Source: Blastobasis lacticolella
Lineage: Eukaryota > Arthropoda > Insecta > Lepidoptera > Blastobasidae
Reading direction: 5' to 3'
Assembly: GCA_905147135.1 (NCBI GenBank)
Contig: LR990054.1
Span: 15,971,001-16,035,000, forward strand
Length of the DNA stretch: 64,000 nucleotides
In this document: positions 41,346 through 52,107 of the stretch, in pieces
How the letters are laid out: the number at the start of each line of letters is the position of its first letter
Numbering within the stretch: position 1 is the first letter of the stretch
Position numbers and translations under genes: made by a program
Notes under the pieces: generated by a model
What the model was told of the DNA's origin: nothing
What the model saw: only the letters and a program-made list of their open reading frames with translations
Database searches by the model: none

Positions 41346-42217
41346 CAGGACTTCATGAACCACCTATTTCTTATAAACACAACATAACACAACACACATA
41401 TTTCTTATATTTTATTAACAGAACGAAATATAACATGGTAGACAACCTACTTACTATATTGTTATCGTTGCCAAGGTCAGCAACATTAATTTTTTTGCGT
41501 GTTCAACATAATCTACTACGAAATCATGAACTTTTTATCCACATAATTATTAAAGTTCCTATTATGTATTTGTGCAATACAATGATGTTTAAGCAAAATA
41601 TTCACCACATATATTACCATGAAAGTTATTATGGAGTGAATGGAAAAACTAAATACTCGATAAATAATTTGCAGATTTTGCAGAGCAGCATATGGCCCCA
41701 ACCTTTCAAGACAAGTACTACTCAGACCTCAGATATTTGTTGTTTTGCACTCCTATTAGGTTTCTGATGTTCTGAACGATACTGGTCGCTTTCTATCTGG
41801 TGAACCGTCTTCCCTAGTTAATAAAACAAAAAAATAGGCATCGTAGATCCAAAAGCAGGAGAAAACCATTTAATTTTGTATATTTTTCCCTCTGGTAATG
41901 TGGAAGAAGCTCAACTCCAGCAGTGAACAACAGAGTTGCCGACTGCAGACTGAAACACAGTGTCATCACATCGAGCCATTCATACTAAAACTACTGAGGT
42001 GTAGACCATACTTAGCCCGTAATAAGGCTAAACGCAACATGCAAAACGGTTTTCGTCACATACATGCAATCGGCAATTACCTAGACTCTGCAATACGTCT
42101 GCCTGAGGTTGCCACTCATTTTGGCTCGACTCTGTGACGTCATGTGTGGATTGGAGCAACCTATTCTGATTTCTGTGGATTATGGATTTGTAGGGTTCTG
42201 CATCCGAGGGTTATATA
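41346..42217. other. No gene seen
   Basis: AT-rich; frames at 41435-41767 and 41898-42137 have no domain features. Confidence 0.4.
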
Positions 42218-42452
42218 TATGCTTGAACAAATTCACACAGCGCTATCTAGCCCCGAAGTACGCAAAGCTTGTGTTAGTTAACTGATAAACTACTAATTTT
42301 TTAAAACATACTTCATATACATGATATAACATACAGGCCCGTAACAGTAATTAACATTCATCATTTCAATTTCTGCTCGGCCGGGAGTCGACCCTGGGAC
42401 CTCTGCGTGGCCGACGGCATGTAAAGCAACTGAACCCCTCAGGCCGTCAAGC
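42218..42452 (-). mobile_element. SINE-B copy, minus strand, diverged
   Basis: CTAGCCCCGAAGTACGCAAA, CCCGTAACAGTAATTAACAT and the reversed head TCTGCTCGGCCGGGAGTCGA ... CTCAGGCCGTCAA. Slightly shortened tail. Confidence 0.8.
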
Positions 42453-43334
42453 ATTAGCAAAGCTAGAAAAGGAACTCTAAGCCTTTCATAGATATACATA
42501 CATATAGAAGTCTTTGAAGCCTTTCTTCATTACTCTATTACTAACCCTATTACAATTTTATTCTGCTGTCTGTCTATCACAGAACTGTATCTTTGGGACC
42601 GGTATAGCTATTATAATGACTCTAAAGGGATTCACAGCGTGGTCCCAAAATTATTCTGAATATTTTTTGCTGTCAATGGTGTAGTTTTGACCTCCACTCG
42701 CAAAATCTACAAAACGATTTGAAAACAAAAAATATTGTACACTTAAAGTCAAGTGAAATTTCAAAATCGGTTCACAACGACGAAAATATCGAATAACGTA
42801 CCTACATCTAAAAAGAACATTCAGAAATACATATGCGCATACAAAAATTTATAAATAAATTGATTCAAAAACATTAAGATTCTTCTCCTTTTTTGAGGTC
42901 GTTTAAAAATTTATGAGATTATGCAAAATATTAACTTCAGAAGTATTTCATTTTTTCTCAGTAGAAATCCAAATGTAATGAAAATGTATAGGACATTAAA
43001 ATCTTATTAAAAGTATATTTTTAAAATCGTTACAAAAATTAATTGTTTATTGCTACTTCATCTTTATTAATAAATTCAAAATTTGTCCTAAATAACTAAT
43101 TATGCTTATTTATTAGATAATTAATCGCGACACCACTAATTCAATCGTTTGCGAAAACAGATGTCGTATAATCAGTATAATTAGTTTAAATTAAAAATAA
43201 CTACATTACGTATATCCTAACACGCTTCCTTGGAATGAAATATGTATGGTCTAAAACGAATAGTTATAAGTAGACTTAATTATTATTAGCCCTCAAAAGT
43301 GCATATCAATTTTATATTTTGACACTTTAGTACT
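42453..43334. other. No gene seen
   Basis: Strongly AT-rich with many A/T runs. Confidence 0.4.
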
Positions 43335-43500
43335 TTTGTGTGGACCTTAGCGACTTCGTTCGAGTACTTTATTTACCCCTACTTCCCCTTTTTTCTTGCT
43401 TATAAACCTTCCTCTTAATACATTCTATCTATTGTTGAAAACTGCATTAAAATCCGCTGCGTAGTTTAAAAGATCTAATCGTAGATAGATTCTTAAATCG
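43335..43500 (+). repeat. ACTAGC-type repeat, old copy
   Basis: GCGACTTCGTTCGAGTACTT, TATAAACCTTCCTCTTAATA and TGCATTAAAATCCGCTGCGT AGTTT follow the order of this family; similar text is reversed at 56460-56690. Confidence 0.55.
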
Positions 43501-43511
43501 ATACATAACAG

Positions 43512-43585
43512 GCTAACTCATACAAAAGTCTTCAACGCGATAGGCGGGCCCGTTGATGTCTAATATACGAAGATGTTTGTTTCGA
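43512..43585 (-). repeat. Dispersed repeat shared with 6459-6531
   Basis: Reverse complement of the block at 6459-6531, about 70 bp. Here it lies between two ACTAGC-type repeats. Confidence 0.6.
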
Positions 43586-43669
43586 AGCGAGGTTGACCAA
43601 GGTCTTCCACTAAGGACCCTGAGACTGGTTGAACAAGCTCGGGAGCCATGACCCTTTGAGGTACGTAAT

Positions 43670-43895
43670 ACTAGCTTTTGCCCGCGACTTCATCCGCATA
43701 AAATTCGGTTATAACGTTCCAGACCCGTTCCCGCAGGAACCAGATGGAATTTCGGGATCAGTTGTAGCTTTTGTGCTATTCTGGACTGTAAGGTATATTG
43801 CTGCCAAATGTAATCAAAATCCGTTCAGTAGTTTTTGCGTGAAGGAGTAACAAACATCCAAACATCCTAACAAACTTTTGTATTTATAGTATCTG
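43670..43895 (+). repeat. ACTAGC-type repeat, near complete
   Basis: ACTAGCTTTTGCCCGCGACT TCATCCGCATAAAATTCGG at the 5' side and AAAATCCGTTCAGTAGTTTT TGCGTGAAGGAGTAACAAAC ATCCAAACATCC at the 3' side, about 225 bp. I recall these two boxes from very many lepidopteran sequences; class uncertain. Confidence 0.7.
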
Positions 43896-43989
43896 TAGGA
43901 CACAATCTGACCATATACGATTTAGTTCCGACCGAGAGCTCACCACTCTATTTGGCACGCAGATACTAAAGCGTTAAGATTACGGTAAG

Positions 43990-44050
43990 ACTTATGCGAA
44001 GAAGGCACAATTGCCCAACAGTGGACTATTATGGGCTATTGACGATTAAT
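43990..44050 (+). repeat. RTE-like 3' tail scrap
   Basis: GAAGGCACAATTGCCCAACA GTGGACTATTATGGGCTATT GACGAT has the CCCA-CAGTGG-C-----GGGCT-GA layout of the RTE and SINE-A 3' ends. Confidence 0.5.
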
Positions 44051-44304
44051 CATGACCTTTATTCATATTGTTTTTTTTATCTTATCGGAAGCTTGTACTC
44101 GCTTGGGAACGCGACTGCATTGTGAACAACGGGCGTACCACGGAAGCAGGCTAGTATGCCGCTTTCCAGATAACATGGACCTACTTGGTGCAGCTTTCAA
44201 AAGCCTTAAGGCTAATTATTATTAACCCACTTTAAGAGACGAGCTGTAGTGTGCGCCTCATTTTATAATTAAGATATGACTCCTCTATTAGAGTGTGTCC
44301 TCCG

Positions 44305-45005
44305 GAGAGCCTCGGTGGCTTAGTGGTAACGGTATACGACCCGCAATGCAAGAGGTACCGGGTTCGAGTCCCACTGCCACCATATATTAATGACTCTTTT
44401 CTGAGCTATGAACATTAGTTGAACACTAATCTATGCTCTTACGGTGAGAGAAAACATCGTGATGAAACCTGCATATTCATATTCATTTATTTATAGTTTT
44501 AACTATACATCGTCATTTCAGGTTATCAATACAATAAAATTAACACATTTCATTAATTTCAATATAGCAAATATTAACATTCATCAGAACAATAAGTCAA
44601 ATAATCATAGAAATATACAAATTAGATTTATAATAATAATTATGTCATAAAACAATACAGTATTATAAACAATTTATTCAAAATGTCAATTCCTGTAAAT
44701 ATCATAATAATAATTAAAAATATAATTAACAATAGTTAATTTCAGTGTAAAATGTCAATAAACTTCAAAATCATGCTCAATTACAATACCTAGTGTTCAT
44801 CCGTCAAGGAATTCCCTCACGAGACTGAACCATGATCCAATCTGGATCCCTTGATAACAGGGTCACGGAGGTCAGATGGAAGTCGCTCCACTGTAATTAC
44901 CTGATTTGCCATTGCCTGGATCACATGGTCAAAGCAGACCCCGGGCCCTCCTGCGGTGCGAGATCACACCCGGGCCATTAACGCCAAAATGGCTAATATT
45001 TTTTA
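44305..45005 (+). mobile_element. SINE-C copy split by a nested insertion
   Basis: Head and 5' body at 44305-44474 (GCCTCGGTGGCTTAGTGGTA A box; GGTTCGAGTCC B box; GAAAACATCGTGATGAAACC). The body resumes at 44823 (GACTGAACCATGATCCAATC) and ends near 45005. The tRNA-like head is among the best kept in the window. About 350 bp of AT-rich sequence lies between. Confidence 0.8.
44475..44822 (-). mobile_element. AT-rich insertion (LINE 3'-end-like) inside SINE-C
   Basis: Starts ATATTCATTTATTTATAGTT and resembles 40041-40435 in layout. Read on the minus strand it would end in AAATAAATGAATATGAAT, a LINE-type tail, so it is probably a 5'-truncated LINE insertion younger than the SINE. No duplication seen. 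Confidence 0.5.
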
Positions 45006-45274
45006 TTTTAAAGTTATTTAGGTTTTGACTTATCATTCTAAAGTTAGGTTGACTTATCATACTCATTTGAGTAATAAACAGGTTTGGTGATATCTTGATA
45101 AAACCTTGTTATTTTGATATCCCAGTCTCGAAACCGATGAAAAATTTTACGCTACATTATGTGTCAAAACGAAAAGCTAGCTTATGATACTATGTTATGC
45201 TTTTCCAGAAGCTCTCTATCTTATTTTCGGCAACAATATTGTTTTTACATTTGGCTGGCCATCTCATCTAAACA
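45006..45274. other. No gene seen
   Basis: AT-rich; a direct repeat of TTGACTTATCAT (about 45026 and 45048) is present. Confidence 0.35.
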
Positions 45275-45390
45275 TATAGTAGTTTATCAGTTATCTAGTA
45301 CCCATAACACAAGCTTTGCTTACTTTGGGGCTAGACGGCGCTGTGTGAATTTGTCCACGATTATTTATTTATTTTATTTATTTATTCATA
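45275..45390 (+). mobile_element. SINE-B 3' fragment
   Basis: AGTAGTTTATCAGTTATCTA, CAAGCTTTGCTTACTTTGGG and the TTTGTCCACGATTATTTATT tail. 5'-truncated. Confidence 0.8.
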
Positions 45391-45404
45391 TAGATAGAAT
45401 ACCG

Positions 45405-45605
45405 TGTTCCTGGTCTTCAGTGCTCCATGGGGTGTCGATTTGGGAAACCGTGGCTTTGACATTTACCTTTTTGTTGCCATAGTAACGTGTCCTGGGGATT
45501 CAGAGGCGGAAAACACATTGGCGATATCCCCTGATGATGCTAAAGTTTATTGGCAGAGGTGACCACTTACCATCAGATGACAGATGACATAAAAACTAAC
45601 AACTA
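45405..45605 (+). mobile_element. LINE-tail repeat, plus strand
   Basis: TGCTCCATGGGGTGTCGATT TGGGAAACCGTGGC and GCAGAGGTGACCACTTACCA TCAGATGAC match 63550-63715. Interrupted by about 40 extra bases in the middle. Confidence 0.55.
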
Positions 45606-45884
45606 TACCTCGTTACAATATGGATGGATCCTTTACAGCATTCATAGTAACATATAGGTACATGACATAAACACAGCAAGATCACAGCACAGCTAGGCCG
45701 CGTATCAAGAGCTTATAACACTGAATCTGACTGGAAAGCATACTTTGCGATCATTAGACGGAACTGGTTGTGCGGTCCCGTTGCGCCCGCGCCTAGCCGG
45801 CTGTGACCCACATGGGTTGGCGACGCGCTGTGGAGGAGATTGATAACGTTACATTGGGTGCTTATATATGAAATTAGCGTTTGG
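45606..45884. other. No gene seen; GC-rich patch of unknown type
   Basis: 45760-45840 is GC-rich (CCCGTTGCGCCCGCGCCTAG) with no long frame. Confidence 0.3.
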
Positions 45885-46080
45885 TATGGCGAAAATTAAA
45901 GAAAGAAAGAACATTTATTTACAACAGCACCACAATAATGAAAAAGACACAAGAAATACAAAAAGACATAAAAATAATATAATACATCGTAAAATACACA
46001 GGAAGACTACACAGTGCGGATACCTACAGATTACTACATTATGTATTGTGGTGGTGTGTTTGTGCAAAAAGGACCTCGGA
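45885..46080 (-). repeat. LINE 3' UTR-like tract, minus strand
   Basis: Minus strand ends GTAAATAAATGTTCTTTCTT TCTTTAATTTTCGCC, a usual polypyrimidine-type LINE end, preceded by GTCCTTTTTGCACAAACACA. The long plus-strand frame here (45868-46152) is compositional. Confidence 0.45.
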
Positions 46081-47013
46081 CGGAAACTGAAATTTTCGCA
46101 AAATTTTCGTATTTTTGGATATGGCCGATCGGATTATAATACAACTTTGTAGGTATACTCAGACAGCTTTAAGCTGACAAAGTAAACCTAAGCATTTCAT
46201 TTTGATAACTACCCTTTTCATAAGATTACATCAGATTAAAGAGACGAATCTGACGACAAATGAAAAGGGGTATTTTCAAACCCTTATCGAAATTAGAGAA
46301 AATATGTTTTATTCAATTTTAGAGTCTGACTGGCATCTAAACATACTCTATCTTCGAAATCAAGTATAAGTTTTGATAGGTTATGTACAATTAAAAATAT
46401 ATGAGCGAATACTTATTACTTAGCATTATACTCTATAACATTTGTATCTATAACAACTCTTGGACCATAAAAGCCCCCTAGACCATAAAACGACAGCATT
46501 AAATCACACACACCAAGTTATGGCGTTTAAACTTAGCATTTCAGTCGTTACTGGGTCGTGCACTAAATTACTTACTGCTCTAAAATACACCGTACTTAAT
46601 GTTTCCGCTGCACTGCGCTGCACTAATGGATGGATGGATGGATTTTACGATGGATGACTGCGCTTAATATCCACCGATGGGTTGAGTTAATTCTAGAGAG
46701 ATTCTAACGGAATTCGTGTCGACGTGGGAGGTGCCGGTGGGTATTGACAAAAAGAACTTAACAGTACAGTGTTAACACGCTATGAAGCCTGAGAAGTAGC
46801 CTTTATTCTCACCTCAGCAATTTCCCAACGTAGCTTCCCCGCCTGTAGCGTGTGTGCGCTGGTACGCGGGCTGATAGACCTCCCGTTTCCAAACGTTTTC
46901 CCGTGTCTACCTTGTCCTTAAAGCCATATCGCAACAATAAAATACAATAATTATTATTATCAAAAGAAATGGATAGCGGTGGCATGCACGTATCCAGGGT
47001 TCCTTCCATGTTT
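46081..47013. other. No gene seen
   Basis: Holds an 11-bp inverted pair ACCCTTTTCAT / ATGAAAAGGGGT at 46211-46271 and a (GATG)n stretch at 46628-46640. Confidence 0.35.
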
Positions 47014-47225
47014 GAACCGCTCGCCTAGAGAACGGTTTTCAGTTTTGATTTTCGGTATGAAAAATTAAAATATTTTTAAATTGCATTGGCAACCACGAAA
47101 GCGAATGTTGCAAAAATAAGGAAAATCAGTGTTATGCGTTATGAATCAAAATATTGCACTTATCATGCCTAAAATCGAAATTGAAATTTTTCGCCTCTAG
47201 ACGAGTTGTACTAACTGTTGTTGTG
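47014..47225. mobile_element. Long-inverted-repeat element, copy 2
   Basis: CGCTCGCCTAGAGAACGGTT TTCAGTTTTGATTTTCGGTA TGAAAA pairs imperfectly with the segment ending CGCCTCTAGACGAG. Interior matches copy 1 (ATAGGAAAAATCAACAT versus ATAAGGAAAATCAGTGT). Confidence 0.6.
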
Positions 47226-47346
47226 TAAAGCCCCTGAATGAGTCCACCGCCTTATCTATTTCTTTTTAAAAATTGTAATGTTGTTTTCTGTTTCTGTTTG
47301 GACGTCTATCAGGTAAGGCGTCGTACCACACCACACACCCTACAGT

Positions 47347-47387
47347 CCAGATAACTAAAGCTGGAAGTGCCAGATTTAGTTATCTGG
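47347..47387. repeat. Perfect 13-bp hairpin
   Basis: CCAGATAACTAAA at 47347-47359 and TTTAGTTATCTGG at 47375-47387, 15-nt loop. A third CCAGATA-like word (CGCCAGATATG) is at about 47408. Confidence 0.85.
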
Positions 47388-48172
47388 CCAGCCTGGTACA
47401 TAAAACGCCAGATATGTGGACATAGGACTGCCTAAAAGGTATAAATGCTAAATAAGCAAGACAAACAGGTTAGTAAATAAGTTGTTCTAATTTACAGTAC
47501 AGTACAGGTTGCAGTGACTTTGACTTTGTAATACTCATAGTACCTGTAATTGCGCTTGCTACCTTATCCTTTAAACCGGAAAACGTTGATGCTTGGCGGC
47601 GGAAATATATAAGGCAGTGGTGGTCACTCACCCAGGCATACCCAGGCAGACTTCTCAGGTTTAGCAAAGTACCTGGTAGCTTAGGTAAATCATATGTAGG
47701 TACTTAACTTGGTGAAGGGTTCTCTACTAGTACCTATAAATATTCATACTTGTCGGCACTTGTTTATAGATTAGATCAAGAAGATATATCGCACTACAAC
47801 GCGAAGTCAAATCACAAGTGCAGCATCAATAATCAAGCCATTTCCTTGCCATAAGATTTTCGCCCTTACTGCAAAGGATCTAGTTAGACAACGAAGCCAA
47901 TTTGCCCTATTATAACTACGCGTGGGCAAAGGCCATCGGATATGCTCGTGCGCATGCATGTGTGGTTGTAACCTTACACTTGCTCCACTGTAATCAAAGT
48001 AACGCCTCGGATCCGTTCAACGGACGGGCACTATTTCAAATTTTTGTTACATTTTATAGTAAAACGTCAACTGGTGTTTGATAGAAAGGAATATAGCACA
48101 ACCCATTAATGTTACTGCATGTCGTACATGGCGACTAATATCAAAGAACAAACAAACTAGTACATCCGTACA
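47388..48172. other. No gene seen
   Basis: AT-rich. TTGCCCTATTATAACTACGC GTGGGCAAAGGCC at 47908-47940 echoes the LINE 3'-UTR family at 2506. Confidence 0.35.
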
Positions 48173-48415
48173 CTAGCCAATAAAAGCGTAAAGTGGACCC
48201 AATATGCTTCCTTGCGGAACACCAAATGTTATAGGTGCATCCTGGCTTACACACTGAGTGCGATTAGTTAGATAATCCGAAAGCAATTCGAGTGGTTTGC
48301 CCCTTACTTCGACTATCTCCAGTTTTTTAAAAGGCCGTGTCGAAAGCCATTTATAGGTCAAGGAAGACATCAATGTTCTTTATTTTTTTGTCAACATCTT
48401 TTACAATGTCGTTAT
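48173..48415 (-). pseudogene. LINE RT fragment (catalytic A and B blocks)
   Basis: Minus strand: VFLDL-stop-MAFDTAF at 48375-48325 (block with the catalytic Asp lost into a stop and shifted frame), then KLEIVEVRGKPLELLSDYLT and GVPQGSILGPL at 48210-48185. The YADD block is missing because homology stops at 48173. Same broad family as 3217-4503. Confidence 0.7.
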
Positions 48416-49553
48416 TTCGAAGAATGACAGTTTATGAACAATAATTTCATTAGAAATCAAACGTATCTATCAATACTGAATTTAATTTTGATGTAGATAT
48501 ATATAAATATTTTTAATTTAATTTTGATTAAATTTAATTAAATTTAATTTTGATGTAGATATCTATAATTTTTTTTGGCAGAAATTAAACCAACGTGGCA
48601 ACGTAATTTTGAAATGTTGTCTACATGGAGTATTTTATGGCATTGCATCATGGTGTACGTGGGATGGGATGTAGCGCGCTTCCTTGCCGGCTAATTGTTT
48701 TTGGAAGTGATTAATTGTTCAGAGAAACCTTCTGCAAGCGCATTTATTGTCCCTTTATTCCACATACGAGATTCAGTCTACATCCCATTACGTTCTGTGT
48801 CCAACTTTCAAGAGGAATGAATTGTTTGTCTTTGATAGATTAACTGTAATGGCAGTACGATGTTCTGTCACATTATTTATTCTAATATTTACAAATCAAA
48901 GTACGACACCGTATGATGGTTAGAATACTAACTAACTTGTACTTATATTTTGTGATCTATTAATTAAATAAGTAGGTATGTATGCTACTTGAATACCTTG
49001 ACTGACTTTAATAAATTACCTACAAAAGTTCAGATATTAGACAGATACGTATCTCAGATCTTTCAATCTTGATAGCGACATTTTTTTTTCTGTTTACTTT
49101 AATAATGATCATAAGATTATGTATCTAGAAATATTACAAAGAAATAAAATGGTTTATTTGCAAGGTTATAAGCGGCAAGTACTTACTTTGACAAAGGATT
49201 TTAATAGGGACTGTATCTCAAAATAATATAAGGTGTAGTAGGTATTATTCTCCTGTACCTAACCGACAGATAGAGTCTGACGAACCCCGACAAAGTTTAC
49301 ATTACTCAAATATTTTCTGAAGTACTGAATCGCTTTTAATTATACAGAGTTAACAACAAAGGTAATATTAAGAACTGTAATATCAACTACTGTATTCTTG
49401 CATATAAACTATTTGGTTTAATTTTAACCACTTCAATTAAAGAAAACTGAATCGAATTTAAAAGGCCTTAAACGTTCACTGAACTTTCAAAACTACAAAC
49501 TACCACATCGATCGCTTTGCGAATATCAATTTATTTCCATCCATTTTCTTTTG
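48416..49553. other. No gene seen
   Basis: AT-rich. A direct repeat TTTAATTTTGATGTAGATAT occurs at about 48479-48500 and 48544-48563. 49300-49340 echoes repeat H (TTTTCTGAAGTACTGAATCG). Confidence 0.4.
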
Positions 49554-50092
49554 GCCGTGTGGCGTCCGGCAGAGTAGAATAGCACCAATCCTTTACACTC
49601 GGTGTCGTACGAGGCGAGTAACGTTTGACCCAAAAGATGTGTCCGTAAGCTGAAAAATGGCTCGCAGCGTTATAATTTTTTTATACTTGCATCACTGTAC
49701 GACGACTGTGTGTTGACGACCTGAGTGGTTCAGTGGTCAACATGCCAGTCAGCCACGCAAGAGGTCCCGGGTTCGATTCCCGGCCGGGCAGAAATTTAAA
49801 TGATGAATTTTAATTTCTGTTACGGGTCTGGGTGTTCTATGTATAATAAGTATGTATTTAAAAAAAAGTATATATGTAGTATACCAGTTAGCTAGGACCC
49901 ATAGCACAAGCTTTGCTTAGTTTGGGGCTAGATGACGCTGTGTGAATTTGTCCACGATTATTTATTTATTTATTTATTTTACTGCGATTTCCAACCCTGT
50001 CAAACGTGGAGATTATGGCAATAACCTCCCTCTCCTGGGAGAGGCCCTTAGTCCTGCAATGGTCTGTTATGAGCGGTGATGATAATGATTTT
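49554..50092 (+). mobile_element. SINE-A copy 5, split by a SINE-B insertion
   Basis: 5' part at 49554-49700 (GGCCGTGTGGCGTCCGGCAG ... ATGGCTCGCAGCGTT), 3' part at 49980-50092 (ACTGCGATTTCCAACCC ... GTCCTGCAATGGTCTG ... GATGATAATGAT). The join resumes the SINE-A order after the SINE-B tail. It is an old, diverged copy. Confidence 0.8.
49715..49979 (+). mobile_element. SINE-B copy nested in SINE-A
   Basis: Full length: TGACGACCTGAGTGGTTCAG, GGTTCGATTCCCGGCCGGGC, TTTCTGTTACGGGTCTGGGT, CTTAGTTTGGGGCTAGATGA and a four-unit ATTT tail. Both Pol III boxes are well kept. Confidence 0.9.
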
Positions 50093-50114
50093 TTTTATGT
50101 TAGGCAGGGTTGTA

Positions 50115-50370
50115 GCCGTGTGGTGTCCGGCAGAGTAGAATAGCACCAACCCCTTACACTCGTGGGTGTCGTACAAGGCGACTAATGTTTAGAAACAAAA
50201 GATCTAGAGTCTCCGTAAACTGGAAAATGGGCAGCAGCGTTTTCCATTGTTATGTTTGCAACACTGCAATCTCCAACCCGCCTGCCAAGCGTGGAGATTA
50301 TGGCAATAACCTCCCCTTTTGTGGGAGAGGAACAATGTCCTGCAGTGGTCTGTTATGGGCTGTGATGATA
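50115..50370 (+). mobile_element. SINE-A copy 6
   Basis: GCCGTGTGGTGTCCGGCAGA at 50116, GTGTCGTACAAGGCGACTAA, and the tail TGTCCTGCAGTGGTCTGTTA TGGGCTGTGATGATAAAG. TTGTAG on each side may be a short remnant of the duplication. Confidence 0.85.
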
Positions 50371-51037
50371 AAGATTGTAGGTGAAGTGTATGTAGTTTCG
50401 TAAGGATAGTTTGATTATTAAATATAAGCATTGTATTATTTAGTCCAGTAATAAATACGACTTCAATCGAGATGGTTGTTTGATTACGAATGTATCCCTT
50501 AATAGGTACTTTTAAAATTCGTTGTATTGTATTACTTTAAGGTGTTGGTCAATAAACATTTATTCATCCATATTGAGCTAACTTTAAACAATCGAATAAG
50601 CTATTGTTCAGTTTTTATGTTACGCATTTGTCACACGTCGAGCACTAATTACTTTGCTTCACCACTTTGTCTCTCTAATTGACACGTTTGACTTGATAAA
50701 GACGATGCCGTGAAAGGCGGTCTCATTATCGTATACTACGCTCAGTAAAAACATTGGGACTGCGTTCATAATGTAAGCACCGGACTCATTCGGTTGCTAG
50801 TAGAATAATTATTACTGCATAATGAGTACAAAATATAGTCTTCAATTCAATTCAATTCAAACTACCACACTTACTCTTACTGGTAGCGCCCTGGCTTCGC
50901 ACGGGGTTTCTCAAGGTTACTTTATTATAATTTTCATCATCATTATTAACTCCGATTAAATTTAACATGTGAAATCCTGTGAGTAACCTGTGGGTAAGTT
51001 AATAGTCTTAAATATAATGATTATTGTTTTTAACCCC
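50371..51037. other. No gene seen
   Basis: AT-rich. AATTC repeated four times at about 50842-50862. 50883-50960 (TAGCGCCCTGGCTTCGCACG GGG) looks like an ACTAGC-type variant. Confidence 0.35.
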
Positions 51038-51053
51038 AGTTTAATACTTGTTA

Positions 51054-51412
51054 TAAAAAATAATCATCTTGGCGTTAATGTCCCGGTTGTGCTCTCGCTG
51101 CCCCTGGGTCCACCTTGACCATGATTCCAGGATTTGGCAGGTCAGGTAATTACGGTGGAGCGACTGCCATCTGACCTCCATGACGCTTCACCAGGGGAAC
51201 CTGACCAGATTGGATTATGGTTACACATCCAGTCGCCTGAATGTGCAGGTTTCATCACGATGTTTTCCCTCGCCGTAAGAGCATCGGTTAGTATTCAACT
51301 AATGTACATAACTCAGAAAATAGTCAGTGGTACATGGCCGGAGCGGGATTCGAACCCGAGACCTCTGGCTTACGAGTTGGATACTCTAACCGCTCGGCCA
51401 CCGACGCTCTTT
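51054..51412 (-). mobile_element. SINE-C copy, minus strand, full length, 16-bp duplication
   Basis: AGTTTAATACTTGTTA at 51038-51053 recurs exactly at 51413-51428. Between them lies the whole element in reverse: 3' end ATCATCTTGGCGTTAATGTC, body, and head with GGGATTCGAACCC and CGCTCGGCCACCGACGC, the reversed serine-tRNA-like B and A boxes. 359 bp. Confidence 0.92.
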
Positions 51413-51747
51413 AGTTTAATACTTGTTACATCGGCTTCAAAATCTACCGTTTGCAATTGCATGGTTACGGCTGCAATGGAAACGTAAACATGCACTAAAC
51501 TGCAACCACTATCCAAACGGCTCATTTACCACAATTTGCTTTGATAGTTTACAAATGAAAAGTAGGAATGTGGAATGTATTCCGAACGGTATATTTAATT
51601 TACCACATAGCCTCGGATCTGATGGACTGGTTTCGTTTGGCTTTTATGCAGCGCACTTCCTGAATAGCAACCGACTGTGGGTACCCGTTATTTTGGATGA
51701 CAGTCGCTAATAACCAAGGGCATACACAAGTATTAACTCTATCCCTG

Positions 51748-51850
51748 AGATATTCCTAAGTATTTAGGCGACACAAAATTTGTGTCGTAAGTTAAAAAGT
51801 GTTTAAAAAGTTAATGTTGGTGTTGGTGCAGTGCTTTTCTTGATTTTTTA
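51748..51850 (+). repeat. Repeat K, copy 1
   Basis: GAGATATTCCTAAGTATTTA GGCGACACAAAAT and GTTGGTGTTGGTGCAGTGCT TTTCTTG match 59045-59160. Family unknown. Confidence 0.55.
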
Positions 51851-52090
51851 AAACCTCGACGAATAAAGAGGGGTGTTATATAGTTTGACATGTTTATCTG
51901 TGGATTTGTGTATCTGTATATGGCATCGTAGCGCCCGAACAGATGAACCGATTTGGATGTAGTTTTTTCTGTTTGAAAGCCAGTTTAATCGAGATGCTAC
52001 TTAGCTTTGTTTCATTAAAATCGGTTCTGTAGTTTAGAAAATATTTGAGTTTTAGTAAAATTGATAAGGGGTTTCACGACTTTTTCTGTC
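51851..52090 (-). repeat. Dispersed repeat H, reversed
   Basis: AACCTCGACGAATAAAGAGG GGTGTTATA at the 3' side, TTTAATCGAGATGCTACTTA GCTTTGTTTCATTAAAATCG GTTCTGTAGTTT in the middle. Longest copy of the family here. Confidence 0.6.
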
Positions 52091-52107
52091 TGTTAGGTTA
52101 TAAATTA

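Noticed and set aside
44475..44822. LTR or full transposon inside SINE-C
   Set aside because: No terminal repeats or coding sequence; better explained as a truncated LINE 3' end.
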